Shown: piece by piece, positions 26,249-35,361 of the stretch
How the letters are laid out: each line of letters begins with the position of its first letter
Position numbering within the stretch: position 1 is the first letter of the stretch
Assembly (NCBI RefSeq): GCF_028606985.1
Contig: NZ_CP117416.1
Span: forward strand, 844,001-908,000
Length of the DNA stretch: 64,000 nt
From: Paenibacillus kyungheensis
GTDB lineage: Bacteria; Bacillota; Bacilli; Paenibacillales; Paenibacillaceae
Reading direction: 5' to 3'
Translations under genes and position numbers: made by a program
The notes under the pieces: generated by a model
The model's input: only the letters and a program-made list of their open reading frames with translations
Databases searched by the model: none
Told to the model about the DNA's origin: nothing

Positions 26249-26773
26249 ATGATAGATATACAAACGTACCAGCCAGAGTGGGCAAAACAATTTGAACAGA
26301 TTAAACGTATTTTAGCAAAGCAATTAACAGGACAATGTATAGGTATTGAACATGTAGGGAGCACTTCGGTGGTAGGACAAAGTGCTAAGCCGATTCTAGA
26401 TATCGATATCATTATTCCTAGTAGACAGCAATTATCCAGTGTTATTACAGCATTACATACTCTCGGTTACAACTATCGAGGTGACTTGGATGTCGAAGGA
26501 AGAGAAGCTTTTGGACGAATAGATGATTATGTGCCTTGGAATTCAGATCAGCGAGTCTGGATGAAACAGCATGTGTATGTATGTGCTCAAGATAATCAAG
26601 AATTACATAGACACCTTACTTTTCGCAATTATCTTCGTCAACATCCTGAGGAAGTGATCGCTTATGGACAACTGAAGCAACAGCTTATTAAGCAGACAGA
26701 AGATCGGGAACAATATACATTACTCAAGACTGATTTTGTAGAAAATATTTTAGCTAAAGCAAATGTAACCTAA
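26249..26773 (+). CDS. GrpB-family nucleotidyltransferase-like protein
   Basis: 174 residues with AAAGGAGG upstream. The GrpB/UPF0157 signature is clear: HVGSTSVVGQSAKPILDIDI (residues about 35-54), containing a GS(T/S) and a D-x-D pair of the nucleotidyltransferase fold, then HVYVCAQDNQELHRHLTFRNYL and the Arg/His-rich C-terminal helix. Family members are found fused to dephospho-CoA kinase in some bacteria, but the activity is uncertain. It is followed 25 bases later by a hypothetical gene in the same unit. Confidence 0.9.
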   Translation: MIDIQTYQPEWAKQFEQIKRILAKQLTGQCIGIEHVGSTSVVGQSAKPILDIDIIIPSRQQLSSVITALHTLGYNYRGDLDVEGREAFGRIDDYVPWNSDQRVWMKQHVYVCAQDNQELHRHLTFRNYLRQHPEEVIAYGQLKQQLIKQTEDREQYTLLKTDFVENILAKANVT

Positions 26774-26798
26774 TCTTTTATAGCAGGAGGAGACACTA

Positions 26799-27329
26799 AT
26801 GTGGGGCAGAAAAAAGAACAAACAATCACTTCATAAACCTTTATCAGAGCAACAATTATGGGAACGGTATTTTTTTGAACGTCATTCATTGGATACATTA
26901 TTAGAATGGTCTAAGCGATTGAAATATTTTCGATATTGTCGAGCTTATGGAGGACATGTAGGAGATGGCGATTCTCTTTTAATTGCGATTCGGATTCAGT
27001 CAGAACAAGAACTACATGAAGTGTTTGAACAGTTAGATATACCGATTGTATTAGCATCGGATTCCTCTACATCTACTACAGCAAATTGGAGATATCCACA
27101 AATAGAACATCCCAAACATGTGATGATTGCAGGAGTAAAAGCTTTTATATGGATGTATCCTGATCGTATGAAGCTCAGTATCACGAATCTGGAACATCCG
27201 GTAGAAGTAACAGCAACCAGCGTAGTTGCCGCAGAACAATTAGAACCTTTTTTAGCACCATTAGCTTATCGAATGATTGATCCTCCGCAAGATGATCGGT
27301 ATTGCTTTAGAGCAGAGGATTGGCGATAA
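26799..27329 (+). CDS. Hypothetical protein (176 aa) co-transcribed with the GrpB gene
   Basis: Soluble, 176 residues, AGGAGGAG site upstream. A basic N-terminus (MWGRKKNKQ) precedes a helical region (EQQLWERYFFERHSLDTLL), then alternating strands and helices (SLLIAIRIQSEQELHEVFEQL). No known motif found. The 25-base gap to the GrpB gene and the shared terminator at 27339-27380 indicate one operon. Confidence 0.75.
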   Translation: MWGRKKNKQSLHKPLSEQQLWERYFFERHSLDTLLEWSKRLKYFRYCRAYGGHVGDGDSLLIAIRIQSEQELHEVFEQLDIPIVLASDSSTSTTANWRYPQIEHPKHVMIAGVKAFIWMYPDRMKLSITNLEHPVEVTATSVVAAEQLEPFLAPLAYRMIDPPQDDRYCFRAEDWR

Positions 27330-27338
27330 CAAAAGCAA

Positions 27339-27380
27339 AAAAGAGTATCTACAGCTAGATGCTGAATAGATACTCTTTTT
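27339..27380. terminator. Bidirectional terminator
   Basis: AAAAGAGTATCTA (27339-27351) pairs with TAGATACTCTTTT (27367-27379), flanked by A and T runs; it separates convergent units. Confidence 0.9.
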
Positions 27381-27400
27381 GGTGATGCTGAATATGTTAG

Positions 27401-28591
27401 TTATACATCAAGCTTCTTGGTATTACGGGATAGTATAAAACATAAGAATAATACTATCGCTGCCGCCATATAAGGGAAACCGATATTAATATCGAATAAT
27501 AATCCAGCTACAATCGGGCCTGCAATATTACCTAGACTGCTATAAGCAGAGTTCAAACCAGCAACATAACCTTGCTGATTGTGAGCAATTTTGGATAACT
27601 GTGTACTGATGGCAGGTCGCAAAATATCGATCGATAAGAATACGATAAAAGTAACCACTAATATCATCCAGTATTGATTGACGAATAACGTTAACAGTAC
27701 AAATACTGACGCGAACACAAGACACCACGAGATCACTTTTTTCTCACCAAATGTATTCACGATCCAGCCAAATGCACTGACCTGTACAACAGCACCAGCA
27801 ATCGAACCGAAGGTGATAATAAAGGCAATATCTTTCGGTGTAAATCCGAACTTGTGATCGACAAACAATCCGAATACAGTCTCATAATTGGCTAAGCCGA
27901 AAGACATCACAAATACAATCACCAGACTAAGAAAATACGATTCACGATACGAATGAATCAACTGTAAAAACATATTGGGTTGCTTGGTTAGAGATGCTTC
28001 AGCGATTGTCGCTTTACGTTTCTCGGCTGTTAATGATTCAGGCAACACTAGCAATGTAATAATAGCCGCTATAGCTGCAGCGATCCCTGCTGCATAGAAA
28101 GGAACACGAATACCAAATTCAGCAATATAGCCACCAATCCCCGGCCCTATAATAAATCCAGTCGTGATCGCGGCATTAATATAACCCATCCCTTTACCAC
28201 GTTCTTCATCTGATGTGATATCAGCGGTATAAGCCATTACAGCAGGCATAATAAAGGCTGCACCGATACCACCTAACATACGAGCAGCGAACAATAGTGT
28301 AGGATCATTTGCAATCCCGAATAACCATTCAGACACTGCGAAAATAATCATCCCGGAGACGATCATTTTTTTACGTCCCCATGTATCAGATAATCGTCCG
28401 GCAATCGGGGAACAGATCAACTGACTAAGTGAAAAGGCAGCAACCAGTAATCCAACCATACTACCGTTAATATGAAGTTCATTCATATAGGTAGGCATAA
28501 TAGGAATAACTAACCCTACACCTGTAAAAATAAGAAAAATATTAATCATCAGAAGTAATATAGCACCTCTGTTACGAAGTAATAACAACAT
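27401..28591 (-). CDS. DHA1-family MFS multidrug/tetracycline-type exporter
   Basis: 396 residues from ATG 28591, since TGGAGGA lies 7 bases upstream; the ATG at 28606 is inside that site. Twelve membrane segments. Motif A is GRLSDTWGRKKMIV, motif B in LFAARMLGGIGAAFIMPA, and motif C (GFIIGPGIGGYIAEFG) marks it as a drug:H+ antiporter with 12 segments, like NorA, Bmr and TetA-type pumps. A TetR gene lies upstream on the same strand and both are preceded by copies of one operator, so the pump is likely repressed by it. Substrate unknown. Confidence 0.9.
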   Translation of the reverse strand: MLLLLRNRGAILLLMINIFLIFTGVGLVIPIMPTYMNELHINGSMVGLLVAAFSLSQLICSPIAGRLSDTWGRKKMIVSGMIIFAVSEWLFGIANDPTLLFAARMLGGIGAAFIMPAVMAYTADITSDEERGKGMGYINAAITTGFIIGPGIGGYIAEFGIRVPFYAAGIAAAIAAIITLLVLPESLTAEKRKATIAEASLTKQPNMFLQLIHSYRESYFLSLVIVFVMSFGLANYETVFGLFVDHKFGFTPKDIAFIITFGSIAGAVVQVSAFGWIVNTFGEKKVISWCLVFASVFVLLTLFVNQYWMILVVTFIVFLSIDILRPAISTQLSKIAHNQQGYVAGLNSAYSSLGNIAGPIVAGLLFDINIGFPYMAAAIVLFLCFILSRNTKKLDV

Positions 28592-28629
28592 GAGTAAATC
28601 CTCCATCTATTCTTTTCATCATTTTCAAA

Positions 28630-28649
28630 TACTGAACGTTCGGTCTGTA
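28630..28649. promoter_or_regulatory. Operator copy 2 of the TetR/MFS pair
   Basis: TACTGAACGTTCGGTCTGTA lies 38 bases before the MFS start. It is an imperfect copy of the palindrome at 29412-29431, with the left half identical and two changes in the right half relative to perfect symmetry. Confidence 0.75.
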
Positions 28650-28739
28650 ATATGACATTAATAGAATATGTTACTGCTTATCATCTTATTGATAAAGCAG
28701 ATCACACTATTCTATCTATAGTAGTATGGTTGTAAAATG

Positions 28740-29342
28740 CTAAGAAGGAGCAGGATGTGCAATCCCATACAGCAACACCTGTACAGCTAATTCGTACACA
28801 CTCAATGCTTCTTCAATACTGGATTGACGGGACATTTGGCTAAGTCCAATAATCAAACTTTCCATAATAATCGCTAACTTGGAAGCATTATTGGCTTTGA
28901 ATTCACCTTTGTCGATTCCTTGTTGGATCAGTTGCTGATTAAAGCTTAAATGAGAATCCATCATTGTAGAGACTCGTTCTTCGACATCGTTATCTTTCTC
29001 ATCGCTGTTAAAAAATTCATCGGCTGCTTTGGTAAGTGGATGACTCAGATCTTCACGTACCAGATGTTCGGCAAGCCCATATAATTTTTCGACTGTAGTT
29101 GGAAAAAGATGTTCCTTTTCTAACCATTTCTCTTCCCAATCTCGATTCCATTCATCTAACAAATAAAGAAAAAGACCTTCTTTGCTTTTAAAATGGTAAT
29201 AGATATTTCCTTTACTGCTACCAGTCGCTGCCACAATATCTTCAATCGATGTCGCTTTAAACCCTTTTTGCACAAATAGGGCGCGAGCCGCATCCACCAT
29301 TCTTTTTTTCGTCTGTTCGGTTTGCAATTGCTTTTTATTCAC
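28740..29342 (-). CDS. TetR-family regulator of the MFS exporter
   Basis: 200 residues. N-terminal TetR domain: KRMVDAARALFVQKGFKATSIEDI, then ATGSSKGNIYYHFKSKEGLF, with a complete helix-turn-helix. The C-terminal domain (SHLSFNQQLIQQGIDKGEF, IIMESLIIGLSQMSRQSSIEEAL) resembles regulators of Gram-positive drug pumps. It lies upstream of the MFS gene on the same strand, about 148 bases apart, each with its own operator. A matching palindrome at 29412-29431 before its own start implies autoregulation. Confidence 0.9.
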   Translation of the reverse strand: MNKKQLQTEQTKKRMVDAARALFVQKGFKATSIEDIVAATGSSKGNIYYHFKSKEGLFLYLLDEWNRDWEEKWLEKEHLFPTTVEKLYGLAEHLVREDLSHPLTKAADEFFNSDEKDNDVEERVSTMMDSHLSFNQQLIQQGIDKGEFKANNASKLAIIMESLIIGLSQMSRQSSIEEALSVYELAVQVLLYGIAHPAPS

Positions 29343-29411
29343 GAGTTTTCACTCCGATTCTTAAGGTGTTCTGAATCATACAGTATAGAGCGCTATATAT
29401 AGAAGAAATAA

Positions 29412-29431
29412 TACTGAACGTTTGTTCAGTA
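29412..29431. promoter_or_regulatory. Operator copy 1: palindrome upstream of tetR
   Basis: TACTGAACGTTTGTTCAGTA is a perfect 8-bp inverted repeat around a 4-base centre, about 70 bases before the tetR start. It shares its left half TACTGAACGTT with the site at 28630-28649. Confidence 0.82.
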
Positions 29432-29617
29432 TGTTAACAGAGAATACTAAATTTGGCAAGTTAGACATAAGGTTTTAATCGTTATCCATACAATTCCATT
29501 ATAGGAAAAATCAATTCCCAAAACAAAAAATATGTAGTAATATGAATAAATATGTCTATGTACCTAAGTCTAAAGGTACAAAAAGTGGATTAGACTTACA
29601 TTTCATTGGGGGAATTG

Positions 29618-32617
29618 ATGTTGGGGAACATGAAAAAGAGAAATCGCCAGTGGATGATGTTACTACTGAGCGTAGCGATTGCTTTGCCTACATGGGGGTT
29701 AACAGCAACAGAATCAGCTCAAGCAAGCGATATCCAAAATCACTGGGCAAAAGATGTACTGACACAATGGCAAAATAAAGGTTATATCAGCGGATTTCAA
29801 GATGGAAGCTTACAACCAGATCAAAGTGTCACTAGATCGCAACTAGCCGCTATGATCAACAAATCATTTGGATTTACACAAGCCGGATCAATAGCTTATC
29901 AGGATGTACAGCCTTCTGATTGGTTCTATCACGATGTAGCGATTGCTAAGTCACAGGGATATATGGAAGGATACAAAAACAATACATTCCATCCCGATCA
30001 AAAAGTAACACGTCAAGAATTAGCGGTTATTTTGACTTCATTGAAAAAGTTAAAATCATCGAGTTCAGCTACACGTATGAAAGATACCGTCCATAGTCCT
30101 TCTTGGAGTAAAGGTTCTATTGGAGCCGTTATCGACAATGGTCTGATGAATGGTGATGAAAAAGGATTCCGTCCCAAAGATACAACAACACGCGCGGAAG
30201 CTGTAACGGTATTAGAACGTTCTTTAGAATCATCGAATAATACGAATACGTCCAAATCAAATTCGCCTACGACTACATACAACACAGCAGGTGTCTATGG
30301 GCCGGCATCCGGTCAACAACAGATCACAGGTGATATGCAGTTGAATAGTGCTGGCAGTACATTGCGCAATATGGTGATCGAAGGCGATCTTCTATTGGGT
30401 GCAGGTATTGGTGAAGGCGATGCTATTCTAGATCATGTTACTGTCAAAGGAACAACAACGATCAATGGTGGCGGTATCAACAGTATTCATCTGCAAGATT
30501 CTACACTTAATACAACAGTAATCAATAAAAAAGACGGCAATGTACGTGTAGTCACTACAGGTACAACAACGGTTCAACAGATGATCCTTCAATCTGGAGG
30601 TTTACTTGAAGAAAAAGGTCTAACTACAGGTTCAGGATTTACCAATGTAGTCTTGTCTAATCAGATTCCAGCAGGATCAACGGTCTCACTAAAAGGGCGT
30701 ATTGATAGTATGGATATTTCATCATCGTCTGTGCTAACTCAATTGCTTACAGGTTCTGTGGATAATCTGGCAGTGGCTTCAGGAACGACAGATAATAAGA
30801 TCAGCACGACAACATCTTCCTCGATCCAATCATTAACTTTGAATGGTGTAGCCAAAGTGAGTGGTAACGGCACGATTGAGAAAGCCTACATTAATGTAGC
30901 AGGAACAACGATTACACCACGAGTTAACCAGACAACAACCAGTGCAGGCGTAACAGCCCGAATTGAAGGTGGTATGGTCGGCGGGGAGCAAGTGGTTACT
31001 AATATTCGTAAAGACGATAACAAACACCAAGAATCGTCCACACCTGTCGTTGTGCAACAACCTATGCAAAGTTTGGATGTTAGAAATGGACAAGCGATTT
31101 TACATCTAAATCAACCAACAAATGAATTATTGCTTAGTGATATGGAAGTAACGGCTACGTTAAATGGTAAACCTTATACGCTAACGAATGTTATTTATGA
31201 TAGTGTGACAGGCGTTCTACAATTCGATCCGCTTAATTTAAAATATGCTTATAATAAAGTATTAGAGATTACAATTACACCGTCCTCACCTGCAAGCCGT
31301 TTATTGATAACTACAAAAGGCAATCTACGTATAAATGGATTTACAGGGTGGATTTCAGAAGAAAATAGTGCTTATGTAGAAGGAATGACAATTAATTTTC
31401 GTCGTGGAGTAGGTGTGACAGAGGGACCAATCGCAGCAACTGTTACAACCAATGAATATGGAGATTATATAGCTACTCTTCCGCCTGGAACATACACTGG
31501 TGAGTTGAAAAAAGAAGGATATATTCCTTCCTATCTGATTGCTACATCTTTGGCAGACAAATATAATTATGAACAAGATGCTATTGTTTCCAGAATGCCA
31601 ACAGAAGGTAAAATTAGTATTGTGTTAACATGGGATGCATTACCTTACGATGAGGATGCTCATTTGTTAGGACCTACACCCGATGGCTATGGATTCCATA
31701 CTTCTACCGAAAATAGACAGTACAATTATCAGAATCAGAATTATGTATCTTTAGATACAGATAATATGAGTTCTTACGGACCAGAAGTGATCACTATTAA
31801 TAAACGTGTAGATGGCATATACACGTTTTATGTACAAAATTATAGTGCGACTGCTAATAATGGAGAAGCATCAACATTGCGAAAATCATCAGCTACTGTA
31901 AAAGTATATAATGGAGCATACAGACTTCCGATGAAAACTTATCATATCCCTGTAGGCGATGGAGAAGAACCTTACTGGCATGTGTTTGATATGAATGTAG
32001 ATCGTGATCAAATCAGCTTTTTCGATCAAAATATGTTAGTTAATAAGCCACCTATCTCTATTTATCATCAAACTCCTGATCAAGGAGATTTGGATATGCT
32101 TGACTTAGAACGTGAGATGGAACTTATCTCATCATATAGCGAATTGTCTTATGATACCAAAGTAGATGAGGATATATCATTGCGCTTATCCAATTCAATT
32201 AATAGTAATATCAATACGTTTGTTTCTGATATTGAATTATTACCTCATATTGTGGATGGTCATCCAGTAGGTGTAACAGACGATACGTATTTAACCACTT
32301 CCGATACAGAAGATACGATACGATTAGCTCAATATAATGGAAGTGCTTATGCGGCAGATTATAATGTGACATTACATTTATCTCTAGGTGGGGCAGATTT
32401 GGAAATGACTGTTTTAGTTAAAGTTCCTACTATAGATACGTGGATCGAGCAAGCGTCTGTAGAAGCTCAATCCAAGATCAATACTGCTACGGCTGGACAA
32501 GATATCACTGCATTACAAACGGCTCTAAATCGTAAAAATGCATTAACAAGCAGTTCAACAACAGAAGAAAAAATTGCTGTTTTAGAAGAACTGAACCATG
32601 TTTTAATCAGTTTTTGA
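29618..32617 (+). CDS. Large SLH-domain cell-surface protein
   Basis: About 999 residues from ATG 29618 (GGGGGAA upstream; ATG 29630 is a possible alternative). Signal peptide about 1-34 ending AQA-S. Three SLH domains cover about 36-205: DIQNHWAKDVLTQW, QDVQPSDWFYHDVAIAKSQG and a third ending FRPKDTTTRAEAVTVLER, which bind pyruvylated secondary cell-wall polymer. Residues about 225-470 are Thr/Gly/Ser/Val-rich repeats resembling a right-handed beta-helix. Then comes a strand domain, a carboxypeptidase-regulatory-like domain (YGDYIATLPPGTYTGELKKEGY) and a YfaP/DUF2135-like domain (VLTWDALPYDEDAHLLGPTP). It is probably an S-layer-attached adhesin-like or carbohydrate-binding protein. Function inferred from domains only. 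Confidence 0.85.
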   Translation: MLGNMKKRNRQWMMLLLSVAIALPTWGLTATESAQASDIQNHWAKDVLTQWQNKGYISGFQDGSLQPDQSVTRSQLAAMINKSFGFTQAGSIAYQDVQPSDWFYHDVAIAKSQGYMEGYKNNTFHPDQKVTRQELAVILTSLKKLKSSSSATRMKDTVHSPSWSKGSIGAVIDNGLMNGDEKGFRPKDTTTRAEAVTVLERSLESSNNTNTSKSNSPTTTYNTAGVYGPASGQQQITGDMQLNSAGSTLRNMVIEGDLLLGAGIGEGDAILDHVTVKGTTTINGGGINSIHLQDSTLNTTVINKKDGNVRVVTTGTTTVQQMILQSGGLLEEKGLTTGSGFTNVVLSNQIPAGSTVSLKGRIDSMDISSSSVLTQLLTGSVDNLAVASGTTDNKISTTTSSSIQSLTLNGVAKVSGNGTIEKAYINVAGTTITPRVNQTTTSAGVTARIEGGMVGGEQVVTNIRKDDNKHQESSTPVVVQQPMQSLDVRNGQAILHLNQPTNELLLSDMEVTATLNGKPYTLTNVIYDSVTGVLQFDPLNLKYAYNKVLEITITPSSPASRLLITTKGNLRINGFTGWISEENSAYVEGMTINFRRGVGVTEGPIAATVTTNEYGDYIATLPPGTYTGELKKEGYIPSYLIATSLADKYNYEQDAIVSRMPTEGKISIVLTWDALPYDEDAHLLGPTPDGYGFHTSTENRQYNYQNQNYVSLDTDNMSSYGPEVITINKRVDGIYTFYVQNYSATANNGEASTLRKSSATVKVYNGAYRLPMKTYHIPVGDGEEPYWHVFDMNVDRDQISFFDQNMLVNKPPISIYHQTPDQGDLDMLDLEREMELISSYSELSYDTKVDEDISLRLSNSINSNINTFVSDIELLPHIVDGHPVGVTDDTYLTTSDTEDTIRLAQYNGSAYAADYNVTLHLSLGGADLEMTVLVKVPTIDTWIEQASVEAQSKINTATAGQDITALQTALNRKNALTSSSTTEEKIAVLEELNHVLISF

Positions 32618-32634
32618 AAAGTATATAAAAGGCT

Positions 32635-32691
32635 GTAAACTAAAAAGAACAAGTCTAGGCATAATGCCTTTGACTTGTTCTTTCTGTTTAC
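32635..32691. terminator. Strong bidirectional terminator
   Basis: GTAAAC...GTTTAC and AAAGAACAAGTC...GACTTGTTCTTT form a long nested hairpin with a GGCATAATGCC apex. It separates the SLH gene from the convergent merR gene. Confidence 0.88.
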
Positions 32692-32696
32692 AATAA

Positions 32697-33152
32697 TTAA
32701 GAGACAGAACTTTTTAAAAGGTTGTGTCTGTTCAAAGGAACACGATGATCTTGAGCATCATCTGTACAGGACGTTGCAGGAGGACGCAAAGAGGGTGTAC
32801 GTTCTAACACAATATCAATAAAATGAGATATCTGTTGTAGCGACTGAATATGTTTATCAATCGTTTGTTGATGCTGTTGGAGCATTTCGTAGAGATCAGG
32901 ATAATCAGTCAGATCACTATCAAACGATAGATTTAGATAGGGTTTCATTTCTTCTAAAGATAAACCCGTCTTTTTCAAACAGACTACTAATTTCATTTTT
33001 TCAATATCCATTGTATGGTATATACGATGACGATTAGATTTGCGCTGAGCGTAAGGAAGTAATTTAATTTTTTCATAGTAACGAATCGTATCTTCAGATA
33101 AGCCACTTTGGCTGGCTGCTTCTTTGATTGAAAATTCTTCAGATGAATACAT
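32697..33152 (-). CDS. MerR-family transcriptional regulator
   Basis: 151 residues. Winged HTH: FSIKEAASQSGLSEDTIRYYEKIKLLPYA, then RHRIYHTMDIEKMKLVVCLKKTGLSLEEMKPYL (positions about 7-72), then a dimerisation coiled coil DLYEMLQQHQQTIDKHIQSL. There are no metal-binding cysteine pairs, and the only cysteine after the coil is in an irregular tail (PATSCTDD), so it is the non-metal type such as those sensing aldehydes or drugs. It is divergently transcribed from an SDR gene, and both promoters carry the same dyad, which makes the SDR its likely target. Confidence 0.9.
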   Translation of the reverse strand: MYSSEEFSIKEAASQSGLSEDTIRYYEKIKLLPYAQRKSNRHRIYHTMDIEKMKLVVCLKKTGLSLEEMKPYLNLSFDSDLTDYPDLYEMLQQHQQTIDKHIQSLQQISHFIDIVLERTPSLRPPATSCTDDAQDHRVPLNRHNLLKSSVS

Positions 33153-33184
33153 ATCCTATCACTCCTTTAAGACTGTAACGTTAT

Positions 33185-33213
33185 TTTATAACTTGGAGTC
33201 GACTCCAAGTCAA
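33185..33213 (-). promoter_or_regulatory. merR promoter with a perfect 20-bp operator palindrome
   Basis: On the minus strand, TTGACT (33213-33208) and TATAAA (33190-33185) are 17 bases apart. The spacer and part of the -35 form ACTTGGAGTCGACTCCAAGT (33191-33210), a perfect palindrome. The 17-bp spacer is a normal one, consistent with autorepression. Confidence 0.8.
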
Positions 33214-33279
33214 TCTACGTACTTATCTGTAATCTCCCTATAGCAATTGCTTTATAAAATAGCTGAATTAGGTTTACTG

Positions 33280-33310
33280 TTGACTTCGATTCGACTCCAA
33301 GTTGTAGAGT
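33280..33310 (+). promoter_or_regulatory. SDR promoter of MerR type: 19-bp spacer with dyad
   Basis: TTGACT (33280-33285) and TAGAGT (33305-33310) are separated by 19 bases, the hallmark of MerR-activated promoters. The spacer holds ACTTCGATTCGACTCCAAGT overlapping the -35, which differs from the perfect merR operator at three positions. Confidence 0.82.
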
Positions 33311-33369
33311 GAACTCAACCCTTTGTTACGGGGGTTCCAATTGTTCACTTGTAAATAGGAGGAAATAGA

Positions 33370-34224
33370 ATGAATACTACATCTTTAGCACGTATTGCAT
33401 GTATTACTGGAGCTAATCACGGAATCGGTCTTGCTTTGACTCAACAATTACTAGAGCAACAATGGCAGGTGATAGCGATTATTCGATCTTCATTTGCTAC
33501 TGATGATATACAAATTCAGCAAGCTATACAAGATCAGCGCTTACGTATTTATGTGGCTGATGTATCTGATTTTGAGCAGTTACGAACAGCACTCACACAG
33601 ATTCAAGCCCAAGAAACCCATATTGATATATTATATAATAATGCAGGTGGAAGTTATCCTGAATTAAGTTTTTCCCCGCAAGGGCGTGAGCTTCACTTTG
33701 ATACACAGACTGTAGCTCCATATATTATTCTGAAAGAACTTGAGCAATTGATTCAGCAAGGAACCCTACGCACAGTGATCAATACATCCAGTGCTGTATT
33801 TGCTACATTGTTAACATTCGATCCTGATCAGTTAGAACATCCGACAAAATTTAAACCGTTATTTGGAGCCTATGCAACCGCTAAGTTAGCTTTATCGCTT
33901 TGGACTTTTGAACGTGCTTCTGAATTTGAACATCACAAAGGAATCAAGTTGTTAAGTGTTGATCCTGGGGGCAATAATACGCTACGTTCGGGTAAACGAT
34001 CAGGCATTCCATTTTTCATCAAAATTCTAACTAGATTATTTTTTCCAGCACCGACTCGTGGAGCATCTTTATTATATGAAGCCGCTTTAGGAGAGAATCA
34101 TTCGTTATTTGTAGCAGGTGATTATATTGTGAAAGGGAAATCAGCTCCATTGAAGTTTAAACAGATTGCACCTGTAATTAGTGAGAAGGTGCATAGAATC
34201 TATGAGCAAGAATATAAAAGATAA
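33370..34224 (+). CDS. SDR oxidoreductase activated by the divergent MerR
   Basis: 284 residues with TAGGAGGAA upstream. Rossmann motif TGANHGIGLALTQ, then NNAGG, INTSSAVFA with the catalytic Ser, and YATAK (Tyr, Lys). Followed by DPGGNNT. The layout resembles the retinol-dehydrogenase-like and carbonyl-reductase group of SDRs. The C-terminal part is longer than in minimal SDRs (about 285 against 250). Its promoter has the 19-bp spacer recognised by MerR regulators, so expression is probably induced by the signal MerR senses, perhaps a reactive carbonyl or drug. The ligand is unknown. Confidence 0.9.
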   Translation: MNTTSLARIACITGANHGIGLALTQQLLEQQWQVIAIIRSSFATDDIQIQQAIQDQRLRIYVADVSDFEQLRTALTQIQAQETHIDILYNNAGGSYPELSFSPQGRELHFDTQTVAPYIILKELEQLIQQGTLRTVINTSSAVFATLLTFDPDQLEHPTKFKPLFGAYATAKLALSLWTFERASEFEHHKGIKLLSVDPGGNNTLRSGKRSGIPFFIKILTRLFFPAPTRGASLLYEAALGENHSLFVAGDYIVKGKSAPLKFKQIAPVISEKVHRIYEQEYKR

Positions 34225-34328
34225 ATAGACCACAGTATTTGGATATCCCATCACAAGTTGCTTGTACTCAAAAAAAGTTTCTATATGAGCGAAGACATTT
34301 TACTTTTTTAAAGAAAGGATGATGTGCG

Positions 34329-35204
34329 ATGCGTAATCAGCAACAGATGATGGATTTGATTTTGAACTTTGCCGAGCAGGATGAACGGGTGCGAGTAGTA
34401 GCGATGAATGGTTCGCGTGTGAATCGCAATGTGCCGACTGATATTTTTCAATATTACGATATCGTGTATCTGGTGACGGATGTGCCATCTTTTGTAGAAG
34501 ATTCGAATTGGACAGATTATTTCGGTGAGAAGATTATTGTGCAAATGCCAGACGCTACAGGCGATTTCTTAGAAAATAATGATGGACGATACGCTTATCT
34601 CATGTTGCTTGCTGATGGCAACCGGATTGATCTGAGATTATTTCCATTATCTCTTCAAGCGACTTATATTGCTGAAGATCGGTTGATTGAAGTATTACTG
34701 GATAAAGATCAGCGAATGCCTGAACTGTCGTCACCAACAGATAAAGATTACCATATTCAGTGCCCAACAGCGCAACAGTATGCAGATTGCTGTAATGAAT
34801 TGTGGTGGGTATCGACTTATATTGCAAAAGGATTGTGGCGACAAGAAATTCTATATGCGATTGATCATCTCAATACGTATGTTCGTCCTATGTTATTACA
34901 GATGATCACCTGGCAAGTTGGAATTCATACAGACTTTCAAGTAAGCGTAGGCAAAAATCATAAGTATTTACAACAATATGTAGATCCAGCTATATGGACA
35001 CAATTGTTAGCAACATATCCTCAAGCAGATAATGAACAGATCTGGCAGGCACTACACCAAACAGGTGATTTGTTCCGAAATGTCGCTTTAGATGTAGCAA
35101 CACAATTACATTTTGAATATGATAGGGTGCAAGACCAGCAGGTGAGTGCCTACTTAGAACATATTCGTACACTGAGTCCGCAAGCGCAAGATTTTTATTT
35201 GTAG
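34329..35204 (+). CDS. aadK: Aminoglycoside 6-adenylyltransferase (AadK-like)
   Basis: 291 residues with AAAGGATGATG upstream. The nucleotidyltransferase signature GSRVNRNVPTDIFQYYDIVY (about residues 28-47) has the GSR and the D...D pair that coordinate ATP. LLADGNRIDLRLFP supplies the third acidic residue. NELWWVSTYIAKGLWRQEI and VSVGKNHKYLQQYV are the typical C-terminal blocks. AadK-type enzymes adenylylate streptomycin at position 6. Chromosomal aadK occurs in B. subtilis and many bacilli as an intrinsic gene, so this need not mark acquired resistance. Monocistronic, ended by the hairpin 35301-35335. Confidence 0.9.
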   Translation: MRNQQQMMDLILNFAEQDERVRVVAMNGSRVNRNVPTDIFQYYDIVYLVTDVPSFVEDSNWTDYFGEKIIVQMPDATGDFLENNDGRYAYLMLLADGNRIDLRLFPLSLQATYIAEDRLIEVLLDKDQRMPELSSPTDKDYHIQCPTAQQYADCCNELWWVSTYIAKGLWRQEILYAIDHLNTYVRPMLLQMITWQVGIHTDFQVSVGKNHKYLQQYVDPAIWTQLLATYPQADNEQIWQALHQTGDLFRNVALDVATQLHFEYDRVQDQQVSAYLEHIRTLSPQAQDFYL

Positions 35205-35300
35205 TGTATAAAGCATTCCATACAGAAGTGATTACAGAAGCGCATACAGAAGCGCATACAGAATTTCATTTACTAAATGGTCTATTTATTTTGGCAAAAC

Positions 35301-35335
35301 AAAAGCCTTACTCCATATACAGGAATAAGGCTTTT
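35301..35335. terminator. Bidirectional terminator
   Basis: AAAAGCCTTACTCC (35301-35314) pairs with GGAATAAGGCTTTT (35322-35335) with one mismatch; it lies between the aadK gene and the convergent HAD gene. Confidence 0.82.
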
Positions 35336-35361
35336 AATATTTCTACATTAATACATAACTA

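Noticed and set aside
29542-29778. Open frame overlapping the start of the SLH gene
   Set aside because: It runs through the signal-peptide region of the SLH gene in another frame, has no ribosome binding site and no protein-like pattern.
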